Below are positions 32,923 through 41,591 of a DNA stretch of 46,906 bases, piece after piece. Source of the DNA: JAUVKA01 sp964465145. GTDB taxonomy: Bacteria; Bacteroidota; Bacteroidia; Bacteroidales; UBA12481. The stretch is taken from the NCBI GenBank assembly GCA_964465145.1, contig CAYXJR010000030.1, positions 1-46,906 of the forward strand. The letters run 5' to 3'. The notes beneath the pieces are model-generated. The model had not been told where the DNA came from. It searched no databases and saw only the letters and a program-made list of their open reading frames with translations. The translations under genes were made by a program, and so were the position numbers. Numbering within the stretch: the first letter of the stretch is position 1; every line of letters begins with the position of its first letter.

Positions 32923-35900
32923 ATGCTAAAATCAATATTAAGATATAGCCTGACAAATCGCATGGTAATCATATTAATTGCCCTGGCGATCACTGTATTT
33001 GGATGGTTGACCATGAGAAGCCTGGAAGTTGATGTATTTCCGGATTTAACAGCCCCCACGGTAGCCATTTTAACTGAATCTCCCGGGATGGCTCCCGAAG
33101 ATGTGGAGCGACAGATTACTTTTCCTATTGAAACGGCCATGAACGGTGCCAGTGATGTAAGAAGGGTCAGATCAACTACAGTAATGGGATTCTCCATTGT
33201 TTGGGTTGATTTCGACTGGGGGATGAATATTTACAAGGCCCGACAAATTGTTTCGGAGAAATTGATCCTCATTCAAGAAGATTTGCCGGCTAATTCCCAT
33301 ATGCCATTCATGGCACCACAATCCTCCATCATGGGTGAGATTGTTCTGATTGCAGTACATTCAGACTCTACAGACCCCATGGAATTGCGGACTTTGGTGG
33401 ATTGGTCAATCACCCCCCGGCTGCTGGCCATCAACGGGGTTTCGCAGGTGGTTACTATTGGAGGAGATTGCAAGGAGTATCAAATCCAGCTCGATCCTTT
33501 GAAAATGGCTCATTACCGGGTTAGTTTGGATGAAGTCATGACAGTTTGCAGTGACATGAATGTGAATACTTCAGGAGGGATACTTAATCAGTATGGACAG
33601 GAATATATCATCCGTGGCATGGCTCAGACAAACCAAATTGATAGACTGTCGGAAACACTGGTTAAAATGCATAATGGGATGCCGGTTGTTATGAGTCAGA
33701 TAGCAGATGTATCTCTGGGAAAACATATCCCGAAGGTGGGTGAAAGCTATTACAATGGAGACCGATCGGTTGTAATGACCATCTTGAAACAGCCCCATGG
33801 GAATACAATAGATATTACAGAGCGGATTGATGAGGCAATAGAAGAATTAAAGGCTTCTCTTCCTCCTGATATAACGGTTAACGATCATGTATTCAGGCAA
33901 GCTGAGTTCATCAATACATCCGTCAATAATGTTGCCAGGGCCCTTCTCGAGGGCGGAATCTTTGTCACTCTTATTCTGTTCCTCTTTCTGATGAATGCAA
34001 GGACCACCGTGATTTCATTAATTGCAATCCCCATCTCGCTGTTGATCACAATCATAGTTATTCGAATTTTTGGATATACTATCAATACCATGTCTTTGGG
34101 AGGTATGGCAATTGCCATTGGGGTTCTTGTGGATGATGCCATTATTGATGTGGAAATCGTTCTGAAACGTCTTAAGGAAAACCACCTCAGACCACCCGAA
34201 GAAAGAAGTCCCATAATCAAGGTCGTTTACGATGCTTCTCTGGAGATTCAATCCTCTATTATCCATGCAACAGTCATCATTATTGTTGCATTCGTCCCCC
34301 TGTTTTTATTATCTGGAATGGAGGGAAGAATGTTACGTCCTTTGGGTATTACATTCATTGTGTCGATATTGGCTTCAATGGTAGTTGCCCTCACCTTGAC
34401 ACCAGTATTATGCAGCCTGGCTTTTACAACTGATAAACAGTTAAACCGCCCGGTTGAAGGGGGGAATTTACTGGTCAGGAAATTGAACAGGGGATATGCC
34501 AGCCTTTTAAACCGGTTATTATCATTTAAGAAATGGGTAATTGGAATTCCAGCCTTGCTTCTTGTGGTCTCCATCTTTATCCTGACAAGCTTGGGCAGTT
34601 CATTTTTACCCAAATTTAATGAAGGGGTATTAACAATAATCTCTGCTTCGGTTCCGGGAATATCGCTTGAAGAGACAAATCTGTTAAATAAGCAGGTAGA
34701 TGACAGACTGCTCAAAATGGATGGTGTAAAACTCGTAACCAGGAGAACAGGCCGGGCTGAAAAAAGCGAGCATGCCCATGGGGGATCAAATTCTTCAGAA
34801 ATTGATGTTCCCTTTGATCTCAAGGGACGGACACTGGAAGAATTTATGGGAGAAGTACGAAATGAGTTATCTACTATCAGGGGACTCGCATTTGTGATCG
34901 GGCAACCACTTTCTCATAGGATAGACCATATGCTTTCAGGTACACGGGCAGAAATTGCCGTGAAAATTTTCGGTAATGATTTAGGCGCATTGTATGATAT
35001 GGGGCGTGAGGTGGGCGAAATTGCTAAAAAGATCCCGGGATTGGTGGATGTTAATGTGGAACAGCAGATCGATGTTCCTCAAATACAGATCTCTCCGAAC
35101 CGGGTTATGCTGGCACAATATGGAATACCATTGCATGAGTTCAATGAGTTTATCCGAGTGGCTTTTGGAGGAGAAAAAGTAGGAGAGGTGTATGAAGGGA
35201 ATCGCCGGTTCGACCTGACCGTTCGATTGAAAGATCAAAACCGTGATCAGGTACAGCAGATACAGAACGCATACATTGATACAGAAGATGGAGGGAAAAT
35301 TCCCCTTAAATTGGTAGCCGATATTGTTTCTGCCGGTGGACCGGTAACTATTAACCGTGAAAATGTACAGAGAAAACTGGTTGTTTCAGCTAACGTATCT
35401 GGGACTGACCTTCGGACGGCGGTAAATGATCTTCAAAATGCAGTCAATGAGCAAATTGAAAATCCACAAGGATATTTCATCGAATATGGCGGGCAATTCG
35501 AAAGTGCAGCTACTGCTACCCGCAGGATTCTATTCGCCTCCCTTTTAGCTCTTGGCGTTATTTTTATGATACTGTTCATTGAATTTCGAAGGTTAGGATT
35601 AGCCGCTATCATCCTGATTAACCTTCCTCTTGCTCTTATTGGAGGTGTAGGTGCCGTATGGATTACATCGGGTTCTATCAGTATTCCGGCTTTGATTGGT
35701 TTTATCACACTATTTGGTATTGCAACACGGAATGGGATCCTGTTGGTATCGAGATACCAGGCCCTGGCTGATCAGGGAATGAATATAAGAGAGGCAATAA
35801 TTAAAGGATCTGCCGACCGACTGAACCCCATACTAATGACGGCACTGACGGCGGCCCTTGCATTGCTGCCCTTGGTTCTAAGGGGGGGGGACCCCGGTAA

Positions 35901-36042
35901 TGAAATTCAGAGTCCAATGGGTGTTGTGATACTTGGAGGTCTTATAACATCCACTATACTTAACCTGTTTGTTATTCCTGCTATTTATCTGATCGTTGGA
36001 AAACGAATGTCCAAACCATCACAAAAAGTAAAATTAGTATGA
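32923..36042 (+). CDS. Heavy-metal efflux RND pump (CusA/CzcA family)
   Basis: Inner-membrane proton-driven exporter of 1,039 residues with the RND layout: TM1 (MVIILIALAITVFGWLTM), a large periplasmic loop, TM2-6, a second periplasmic loop, and TM7-12. The HME-type signatures are SPGMAPEDVERQITFPIE, the proton-relay helix AIGVLVDDAIIDVEIVLKRL and LSHRIDHMLSGTRAEIAVKIFG. In the relay helix the usual E-N pair reads E-I. Length is normal. A G8 run at 35882-35889 lies inside the frame without breaking it. It is followed by the channel gene with a 4-nt overlap (ATGA). The metal cannot be decided from the sequence: both CusA and CzcA features are present. Confidence 0.94.
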   Translation: MLKSILRYSLTNRMVIILIALAITVFGWLTMRSLEVDVFPDLTAPTVAILTESPGMAPEDVERQITFPIETAMNGASDVRRVRSTTVMGFSIVWVDFDWGMNIYKARQIVSEKLILIQEDLPANSHMPFMAPQSSIMGEIVLIAVHSDSTDPMELRTLVDWSITPRLLAINGVSQVVTIGGDCKEYQIQLDPLKMAHYRVSLDEVMTVCSDMNVNTSGGILNQYGQEYIIRGMAQTNQIDRLSETLVKMHNGMPVVMSQIADVSLGKHIPKVGESYYNGDRSVVMTILKQPHGNTIDITERIDEAIEELKASLPPDITVNDHVFRQAEFINTSVNNVARALLEGGIFVTLILFLFLMNARTTVISLIAIPISLLITIIVIRIFGYTINTMSLGGMAIAIGVLVDDAIIDVEIVLKRLKENHLRPPEERSPIIKVVYDASLEIQSSIIHATVIIIVAFVPLFLLSGMEGRMLRPLGITFIVSILASMVVALTLTPVLCSLAFTTDKQLNRPVEGGNLLVRKLNRGYASLLNRLLSFKKWVIGIPALLLVVSIFILTSLGSSFLPKFNEGVLTIISASVPGISLEETNLLNKQVDDRLLKMDGVKLVTRRTGRAEKSEHAHGGSNSSEIDVPFDLKGRTLEEFMGEVRNELSTIRGLAFVIGQPLSHRIDHMLSGTRAEIAVKIFGNDLGALYDMGREVGEIAKKIPGLVDVNVEQQIDVPQIQISPNRVMLAQYGIPLHEFNEFIRVAFGGEKVGEVYEGNRRFDLTVRLKDQNRDQVQQIQNAYIDTEDGGKIPLKLVADIVSAGGPVTINRENVQRKLVVSANVSGTDLRTAVNDLQNAVNEQIENPQGYFIEYGGQFESAATATRRILFASLLALGVIFMILFIEFRRLGLAAIILINLPLALIGGVGAVWITSGSISIPALIGFITLFGIATRNGILLVSRYQALADQGMNIREAIIKGSADRLNPILMTALTAALALLPLVLRGGDPGNEIQSPMGVVILGGLITSTILNLFVIPAIYLIVGKRMSKPSQKVKLV

Positions 36043-37235
36043 TCAAGAAAGGCATATTAATCATCGTAATTCTTGGCTTTGGGATGTTCTCAATTGCTCA
36101 GACCAACATACGGGAGATAACGAAAGAAATCGTTTCAAATAACCTGTCCATACAAGCTCTGGCTTTAGAGAACCAAATGAAAAGGTTTGAAAACAGGGAA
36201 GAATTAATCCCTGATGACCCGGAAATCGGCTATTCGTATTTATGGGGTTCTCCATCATTTGTCGGAAACAGAACAGATCTGAATGCCAATCAACGGTTAA
36301 AGTTCCCCACTTACTATGCAAAAAGGAAAAAGCTCAATAATCTGTTCGGAGACCTTTATGCTAAAGAGTTGGAGGTGGAGATTAACCAGGTGATTTTTAA
36401 TACCCTGGACATATTAATTGATCTGGCGTCTTCTTCTGAACGAAAAGCTTTGCTAATCGAGCGACTCGACAGGCTCCAACAAATACATGAATTGGCCAAT
36501 CAGAAGTTCAAGGCTGGGGAGGCCAATCGTATAGAAGTGGAAAAGGCCAGCTTGCTGGTTGATACTTATCAGCAGGACTTGTTGTTGATCAATTCGGAAG
36601 AGAGAATCCTGCATCGCCGTCTTGTCAGCCTAAATTCCGACCAACCAATAACCATACAGGAGCCAGATTATTCTGATTTTTCGGTATTAATTGGATCCGG
36701 TGATAGTGGAGATGCACTTTCTGGTAATCCTGCCATTGAAGCAGCTGAAATTAACAGCCGGGTTGCGGAAGCTGATATTGAACTCGCAAGGACCGGTTTC
36801 CTTCCGGATATTATTGTGGGGTATAGCAGTGAAGCCATTAAGGGGGAGAAGTTGGGAGGTGTAGAAATGGGGATATCCATCCCAATTTGGGGGAAGCCCA
36901 ACCAGGTGAATAAAGCAAAACTCAAAAAAGAATTATTCGACAAGCGTTTAGGCCTGACCAGTCAGATTATTCAGAATGATTGGGATAACCTGGATGAGAT
37001 GGCCCGGCAGTCACTGGAAATCAGGAACAATCTGGAAGCAAGCCTTGCCTCAATGAAAACTAAAGAACTCCTTGAAAAATCCTGGCAAATAGGGGAAATA
37101 TCACTTTTAGATTATTTGAAGGAATTGCCATTTTATTACGGGGTGGAAGATAGGGTTGTAGAAGCTGAGAATCAGTATTATAAATCCTTGCTAAATAAGA
37201 ATAAGTATCATCTGGGGGGAATGCTGAGAAGGTGA
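36039..37235 (+). CDS. TolC-family outer-membrane channel of the metal efflux operon
   Basis: Protein of 398 residues with a signal peptide (GILIIVILGFGMFSIAQ). It shows the two long helical-hairpin repeats of outer-membrane efflux proteins: NNLSIQALALENQMKRFE, then the ANQKFKAGEANRIEVEKASLLV block, and in the second half GISIPIWGKPNQVNKAKL and WQIGEISLLDYLKEL. It completes the tripartite pump with the two preceding genes and is coupled to the pump gene by ATGA. Its TGA stop lies inside the first unit of a 9-bp tandem array. Confidence 0.88.
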   Translation: MIKKGILIIVILGFGMFSIAQTNIREITKEIVSNNLSIQALALENQMKRFENREELIPDDPEIGYSYLWGSPSFVGNRTDLNANQRLKFPTYYAKRKKLNNLFGDLYAKELEVEINQVIFNTLDILIDLASSSERKALLIERLDRLQQIHELANQKFKAGEANRIEVEKASLLVDTYQQDLLLINSEERILHRRLVSLNSDQPITIQEPDYSDFSVLIGSGDSGDALSGNPAIEAAEINSRVAEADIELARTGFLPDIIVGYSSEAIKGEKLGGVEMGISIPIWGKPNQVNKAKLKKELFDKRLGLTSQIIQNDWDNLDEMARQSLEIRNNLEASLASMKTKELLEKSWQIGEISLLDYLKELPFYYGVEDRVVEAENQYYKSLLNKNKYHLGGMLRR

Positions 37236-37309
37236 TTCAGGTTATTCAGGTGATTCAGGTGATTTGGTTGATTATAGTAACCTTATATAACCATTTTGTC
37301 ACTCGTCAC
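37231..37309. repeat. 9-bp tandem array overlapping the efflux-channel stop codon
   Basis: GGTGATTCA, GGTTATTCA, GGTGATTCA, GGTGATTTG (37231-37266). The TGA stop at 37233-37235 is part of the first unit. About 30 nt on, GTCACTCGTCAC (37298-37309) is the exact complement of a 12-mer at 21440-21451. Confidence 0.65.
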
Positions 37310-37407
37310 TAATTTTAAATGCCATAAGCACCTCGCCATACCTGCATTCCATTAAAGTCCATGGCCATAAAAATAGGAAAAATGGGATGGGATTTGACCA
37401 TAAACTT

Positions 37408-38100
37408 TTAATCCATCAGGCAGCGGACCGAAAACCCGTAGCTGTGGAATTCATAGCTTCGGACAACTCCATCTTCATTGAAGTTAAGTCCTCGGTACCA
37501 GGCAATTGGTGAGCCGTTGGGTGTTGAGGTCCAAAAAGTGGTGTAGCTGCCAAGGAGTAAGAAACCGCCAAGGTTGTCAAGTTTGCCGGCAGGAAGAGCA
37601 TTAAATCCACTTCGGTTATTTCCATTACCCTTGCTATACTATCCTGTGCTGGACTTGAATTTTTTACCAACCCCTCCGGAATTTCGCGTTTCAACCTTAT
37701 CTGCATCTGAAGAACCCATGCCCAAATGTTTCTCCAGTGTTTTCCACTCCTCATCCGATGGTAAATGCCAGCCATCAGGGCAAGCCTTCTTGGCTGCATA
37801 CCAGTTATAAAGAACACCATATTCTGTATAATTGACAGTTGATTTGGCCTCTATTACACTTGTATTCATATAGTCATAAACGTAATAGTATGGGAAAGCA
37901 TCTGAACCCTTCTCGGGATCACTGACAGAGTGTAAATAGGCCAGGTTTTCTACCATCCAGTTCTGGGTTCCAATTTGAAGGTAATCGTATTTTTGTCCAT
38001 CCCTGGAATCAGTGAATTCCAATAGTGATTGATTGTTCTTCTCACATCCCCATTGGCAAAAGATGATCATCGATAAGGTAATTAAATACACCTTTCTCAT
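37408..38100 (-). pseudogene. FISUMP-domain lipoprotein interrupted by one TAG codon
   Basis: From the ATG at 38100 the frame encodes a lipoprotein signal (LSMIIFCQWGC) and a FISUMP domain: YDYLQIGTQNWMVENLAY, YGVLYNWYAAKKACPDGWHLPSDEEWKTLE. At 37639-37641 a TAG interrupts the sequence after KKFKSSTG. The same frame then continues with the expected second half (YSKGNGNNRSGFNALPAG, FWTSTPNGSPIAWYRGLNF, SYGFSVRCLMD) to a TAA at 37408-37410. Trp is the usual residue at the stop position, so a TGG-to-TAG change is the likely cause. Nothing else is wrong with the frame, so recent inactivation, strain polymorphism or sequencing error are all possible. Confidence 0.85.
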
Positions 38101-38191
38101 GAAAATAAAAGATTTGGTTAAAAACAAGCTGTTCAATTATTGCCATAAAGATACATTTATTCATCTTTCATGAGCCTATCAGGTTGGTAGG

Positions 38192-38303
38192 AATAACAGA
38201 TAACAGATGACAGATAACAGATAGCGGATAACAGATGACAGATGACAGATGACAGATGACAGATGACAGATAACAGATGTCGGATGTCAGATGTTTGATG
38301 TTG
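38192..38303. repeat. 16-unit heptamer array (GATRACA)
   Basis: Exactly 112 nt: sixteen 7-bp units in unbroken phase. The core is GATAACA or GATGACA, with the last four drifting to GATGTCG, GATGTCA, GATGTTT and GATGTTG. It is the longest of the short-period arrays. There are no spacers and no dyad symmetry, so it is not CRISPR. Confidence 0.92.
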
Positions 38304-38423
38304 AATATATTCGTTAATCACCTGGTTTAGAGTTAAAAAGTTACAGCGATTTTTTGAAATGGCCAAATTTGGGGGACATAGGGACATGTGGACTAAGGGA
38401 CTGGCGACTTGGGAAAGGAGAAT

Positions 38424-38454
38424 GCCAAGGGTTGGCTTGGGCCCAACCCTTGGC
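38424..38454. other. Perfect 12-bp hairpin
   Basis: GCCAAGGGTTGG, a 7-nt loop, CCAACCCTTGGC. It sits 12 nt beyond the stop of the T9SS-tail remnant (minus strand) and could be its terminator, although no T-tract follows on either strand. The rest of 38304-38466 shows nothing recognisable. Confidence 0.6.
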
Positions 38455-38466
38455 TGAAATCGCGAC

Positions 38467-38562
38467 TTACCGCGTTATCAATATCTTCCCAGTCCCAAGT
38501 GAGGTATTCGTACCAATGACCTGATAGTAATAAACTCCGGGAGAAAGGTGGCTCTGGAAATT
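38467..38562 (-). pseudogene. Remnant of a T9SS C-terminal sorting domain
   Basis: Minus-strand codons read NFQSHLSPGVYYYQVIGTNT then SLGTGKILITR and a TAA at 38467-38469. This is the typical last 30 residues of a type A T9SS sorting domain (GVYYYQV...GKILI). An in-frame stop lies just upstream, and no body of a protein is attached, so it is the surviving end of a deleted secreted protein. Confidence 0.7.
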
Positions 38563-38605
38563 TTAGTTAACCAGTAGTCAGGAAAAAGGGAATAATGGTA
38601 ATGGA

Positions 38606-39741
38606 TTATTCTTTCCAGAACTCCATTCTAAAGTATGATTTGCTGATGTCAGAGTTCGTGTAATTTATCCACTTCTGTTCAAAAGCATTATAACGTCTTC
38701 CGGAGGCAGTAATTTTTGGTGCAAGTTCTTCCCCACTGAGATAATAACCTATGTTGTCGGTATCCCATCCGGGACATGGGGCAGAGTTGACCCGTATCCC
38801 GGTAGCCTCAAAAGCCCATTCTGTTGTTCCGGATCGATAGTTTGCCTTGAGTTTCTCTAGGGTCCAGCATGTGCTGGATAGAGTATCTTCGATTTTTAAT
38901 TCATAATCATCCCTTGATTGAAGGTATGTGAAAGTCCTACCCGACCATGAGAGTGTGCCTGCCGGAGCATATTGGGAGGGCGAGGCGGTAAACCAATAAG
39001 CACCCCCAGATGACCCGTCATCCATATAATGGCAATTCCCAAATTCACAGTTATATGAGGCAAAAACAGCGTTAAATTCTTTAATCTGATCCAAGAAGTC
39101 ATTTTCCAAAATCAATAAATACTGGCTTGTTTCGGCAATCCCATATCGGCTATCAGGTGAAGAGTCTCTCCCAATGCCCTGTAGGCATATCCCATATACT
39201 CATCTTTTTTATCCAGGTCTGGGTCTGTTAAAGCCAAAATTACATGCTCAAGTCCTCTTACCCAGTTATATTCATGATCGGGATGGGTAATAGCCCATTC
39301 CACATGGTCAACCCTGGGGTTAAAGAACAAAGGAATTTTGCTTTCCAGATAATCTAAATGGTTGTGAAGATACCGCTAGCCCTCAGGTTCAGTAGGATCA
39401 TAAAAATGGCGAAAACTGGCAGGTAATTCAGGCTCATCAGCACTGTATCCCCCATGTATAATCCAACCGGCTGCATTATCGTTCCTTATCTCTTCATTAA
39501 TGGTTTTAAATCCACCTGCAATAACCTTCTTTCCTTTAATAAGGGGTGAGCCTTCAAAAATAAACCTGTAATTCTTGAATTTTTCAATTGGAAAGGCGGT
39601 ATTCACAAACCTGGATTCAAATCCTTTAATAATATAGGTGTTAAACTCCTTATGTGATATTTTATTACCGTAGGATGACAGTAGAACACTCAACAGGATA
39701 TATGCTGCTGCACCGGCTGTAAATTGGATTATTCTTTTCAT
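38606..39741 (-). pseudogene. Zinc-dependent phospholipase C-like secreted protein, decayed
   Basis: Three consecutive pieces read as one protein. The first (39741-39376) has a signal segment, then GNKISHKEFNTYIIKGFE and RHFYDPTEPEG, and ends in TAG. The second continues in the same frame (RYLHNHLDYLESKIPLFFN..., then YRALGETLHLIADMGLP) and stops at 39112. The third, in another frame (ENDFLDQIKEFNAVFASYNC to FRMEFWKE), forms the C-terminus. The HFYDP and HLIADMGLP segments are those of the zinc-binding all-helical phospholipase C/S1-P1 nuclease-like family. The lesions are a probable TGG-to-TAG at 39376-39378 and a frameshift, perhaps with a deletion after MGLP near 39115-39130. It lies 18 nt after the gene at 39760, on the same strand. 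Confidence 0.7.
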
Positions 39742-39759
39742 GGCTGAAGCTGTTTGAGA

Positions 39760-40188
39760 TTAAAACCGGATTAACTTCCAGTCACCTACATCCAGACGGG
39801 CAAAACTCATCGTATACTTTATATCATTATAAGTATAGCTGTACTCAGCATATATTTCAGAGGCTGCCGTAAGTTCCCGGGTTTTAAATGCATTTCCCTG
39901 CTCAACCAATTTCACAGGATCCTGGTTGAACAACCCATCACCATAAAATTCCAGGGATTCTTCCAGCATTATTTCGGCAATTTGCTGAGGATCGCCGGAG
40001 AAGAAGGCATCTTCAGTTTTCGAGGATATTTTTTCAATCCCTTTGTTGTCTATATCAAGATTTGTTATATCCTCCTCATTGTCAATTGGATCGAGAGAAA
40101 ATAATTCACATTGGGTGGACAGGTGAATGACTGCCATAAATATAAAGCCAGACATAATCACCATGGATGTTTTTATGTACTTTTTCAT
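39760..40188 (-). CDS. Small exported protein of unknown function
   Basis: Protein of 142 residues with an N-terminal hydrophobic segment (TSMVIMSGFIFMAVIHLSTQC); the Cys could be a lipidation site, but the surrounding box is poor. An acidic, Asn/Asp-rich linker is followed by a cystatin/NTF2-like alpha-beta segment (EDAFFSGDPQQIAEIMLEES...) ending in ARLDVGDWKLIRF, a usual last strand of that fold. It is cotranscribed with the phospholipase-like remnant 18 nt downstream, so it may have been its partner. No function is assigned. Confidence 0.6.
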   Translation of the reverse strand: MKKYIKTSMVIMSGFIFMAVIHLSTQCELFSLDPIDNEEDITNLDIDNKGIEKISSKTEDAFFSGDPQQIAEIMLEESLEFYGDGLFNQDPVKLVEQGNAFKTRELTAASEIYAEYSYTYNDIKYTMSFARLDVGDWKLIRF

Positions 40189-40313
40189 AGAGGTGGTTTT
40201 AAATTGAATAAATATAGATTTTTTTATTTACCCATGATGCAAAAAGTATTAGTAATCTGTATATGTCATTAAGTATATGTTACTTTTATTCTTTTTAGCA
40301 TTAATAAATCATC

Positions 40314-40757
40314 ATGGATATAAATAAAATCAATTTGCTTGGTGCTGGATTAGCCGTTTTTATTATAGCTATTTGCATTTCTATATTCGTAGTCAGACTG
40401 AACAATCTCCCTAAAGTTGAGTACTGGTTAGGAGTACTTTTTTTATTGTCAGCGATACCGCTTATATATATGATATTCACTGCAAACCAATTCCAAAGGC
40501 CGGCGATTTATTATATTCAGATCGGGATAATGATTGGTTTCATTTTAACTGAATTCTTTCTGGATTATGTTTTCAAAGTTGATTTCAGAAATATCAGATG
40601 GATAACAATTACCTACGTGATGCTGTTCTTTGCCAGTACAGGCGGTATGATTGGGATCGCTTCACTTGCTGGAAAAGCCTGGTCCATTACCGCCATTATT
40701 CTATTTCTGCTAATGGCAGTTCTTGCTTTTTATCAGCGATCGAAAACAGGTATGTAG
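40314..40757 (+). CDS. Four-helix integral membrane protein, function unknown
   Basis: Protein of 147 residues that is almost entirely hydrophobic, with about four predicted membrane helices: LLGAGLAVFIIAICISIFVV, WLGVLFLLSAIPLIYMIF, IQIGIMIGFILTEFFLDYVF and the C-terminal pair ITYVMLFFASTGG/SITAIILFLLMAVLAFY. No charged catalytic residues or family signature were recognised. It diverges from the exported protein at 39760-40188 and stands 90 nt before the acyltransferase, separated by an 8-bp tandem repeat. Confidence 0.7.
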   Translation: MDINKINLLGAGLAVFIIAICISIFVVRLNNLPKVEYWLGVLFLLSAIPLIYMIFTANQFQRPAIYYIQIGIMIGFILTEFFLDYVFKVDFRNIRWITITYVMLFFASTGGMIGIASLAGKAWSITAIILFLLMAVLAFYQRSKTGM

Positions 40758-40779
40758 GCTTTTGAATAACTAATACTCC

Positions 40780-40803
40780 GATTCCCTGATTCCCTGAGTC
40801 TCT
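40780..40803. repeat. Three 8-bp units (GATTCCCT)
   Basis: GATTCCCT, GATTCCCT, GAGTCTCT in the spacer before the acyltransferase, followed by a CTTTG-type possible -7 box at 40814-40820. Confidence 0.5.
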
Positions 40804-40847
40804 GATATTTTTGTACTTTGTGCCCGGGAATAATCCCTGAATGCTAT

Positions 40848-41591
40848 ATGGAAAAGAGCTGTAAGCTTTGCCCTCACTTGTTTTGGGTGTTATCGATTCC
40901 AGTTTTTATCATTATATATCTGATAACGGCTTTAACCGTTGCTATTCTTTTGCCTTTTGCATATTTCGGATCTGAGAGGGTTGTAAAATCAATAATTGTG
41001 GGTTGGTCGCGATTGATATTTATGGCTATGGGTAAGCGACTCCGGGTGCAGGGTAAGGCTAATATTTTAAAAGATCAGCGATATATATTGTTGGCTAACC
41101 ATTCCAGCCTTTTTGATATACTGGCCATCATGGTTTTTTCCCCTGATGTATCCTGGTTTGGCAAGGAGTATCTTGTTAAAATCCCTGTGTTCGGCCGACT
41201 GCTCAAGATGATCAATTTTGTTCCTATGAGAGCAGCTGATCTAGGAAATACAAGAAATATGATAGCCCAGTTGGCAGAAAAGACCAATGGCCATACTGTA
41301 GCTATTTTCCCAGAGGGCACCAGGACCGTGGATGGATCAATAAACAAATTCAGGAAAGGTTTTTTGCATGTTCTCAGGGCCTCAGAACTCAGTATTCTAC
41401 CCGTAACTTTAAACGGTTTTTACCGGTTCAAACCAAAAAACCGTTTTTATATCAACTTCGGAGTAAAACTGAGAGTAATTATACATCAGCCAATAAATGC
41501 TTTTGACCTGATCCACAAACCCGACTCAGAAATAATTGACCATATTAAAGGTATTATTGAATCTGCATACGAAAATAGATTACATAAATGA
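40848..41591 (+). CDS. PlsC-family lysophospholipid acyltransferase
   Basis: Membrane enzyme of 247 residues acylating lysophosphatidic acid or a related lysolipid. Motif I is NHSSLFD (the HX4D catalytic pair), motif III is FPEGTRT, and RKGFLHVLRASELSILPVTL is the usual downstream block. One N-terminal membrane helix (FIIIYLITALTVAILLPF) is present. The start is the ATG at 40848 (MEKSCKLCPH); the frame is open to a TTG at 40818, but that lies on the possible promoter. First gene of a coupled three-gene operon with a lipid kinase (ATGA overlap) and a HAD phosphatase. A Cys-x-x-Cys-x-x-x-Cys stretch at the very N-terminus is unusual. Confidence 0.88.
   Translation: MEKSCKLCPHLFWVLSIPVFIIIYLITALTVAILLPFAYFGSERVVKSIIVGWSRLIFMAMGKRLRVQGKANILKDQRYILLANHSSLFDILAIMVFSPDVSWFGKEYLVKIPVFGRLLKMINFVPMRAADLGNTRNMIAQLAEKTNGHTVAIFPEGTRTVDGSINKFRKGFLHVLRASELSILPVTLNGFYRFKPKNRFYINFGVKLRVIIHQPINAFDLIHKPDSEIIDHIKGIIESAYENRLHK

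Noticed and set aside
38192..38303. CRISPR array
   Set aside because: The units are 7 bp and directly abutting, with no spacers, no longer repeat and no cas genes nearby.
37408..39741. Reassignment of TAG to Trp, suggested by two in-frame TAG codons at probable Trp positions
   Set aside because: TAG is used as the normal final stop of intact genes in the window (T9SS protein at 12123-12125, oleD at 18995-18997), and the second case also carries a frameshift. Pseudogenes explain both.
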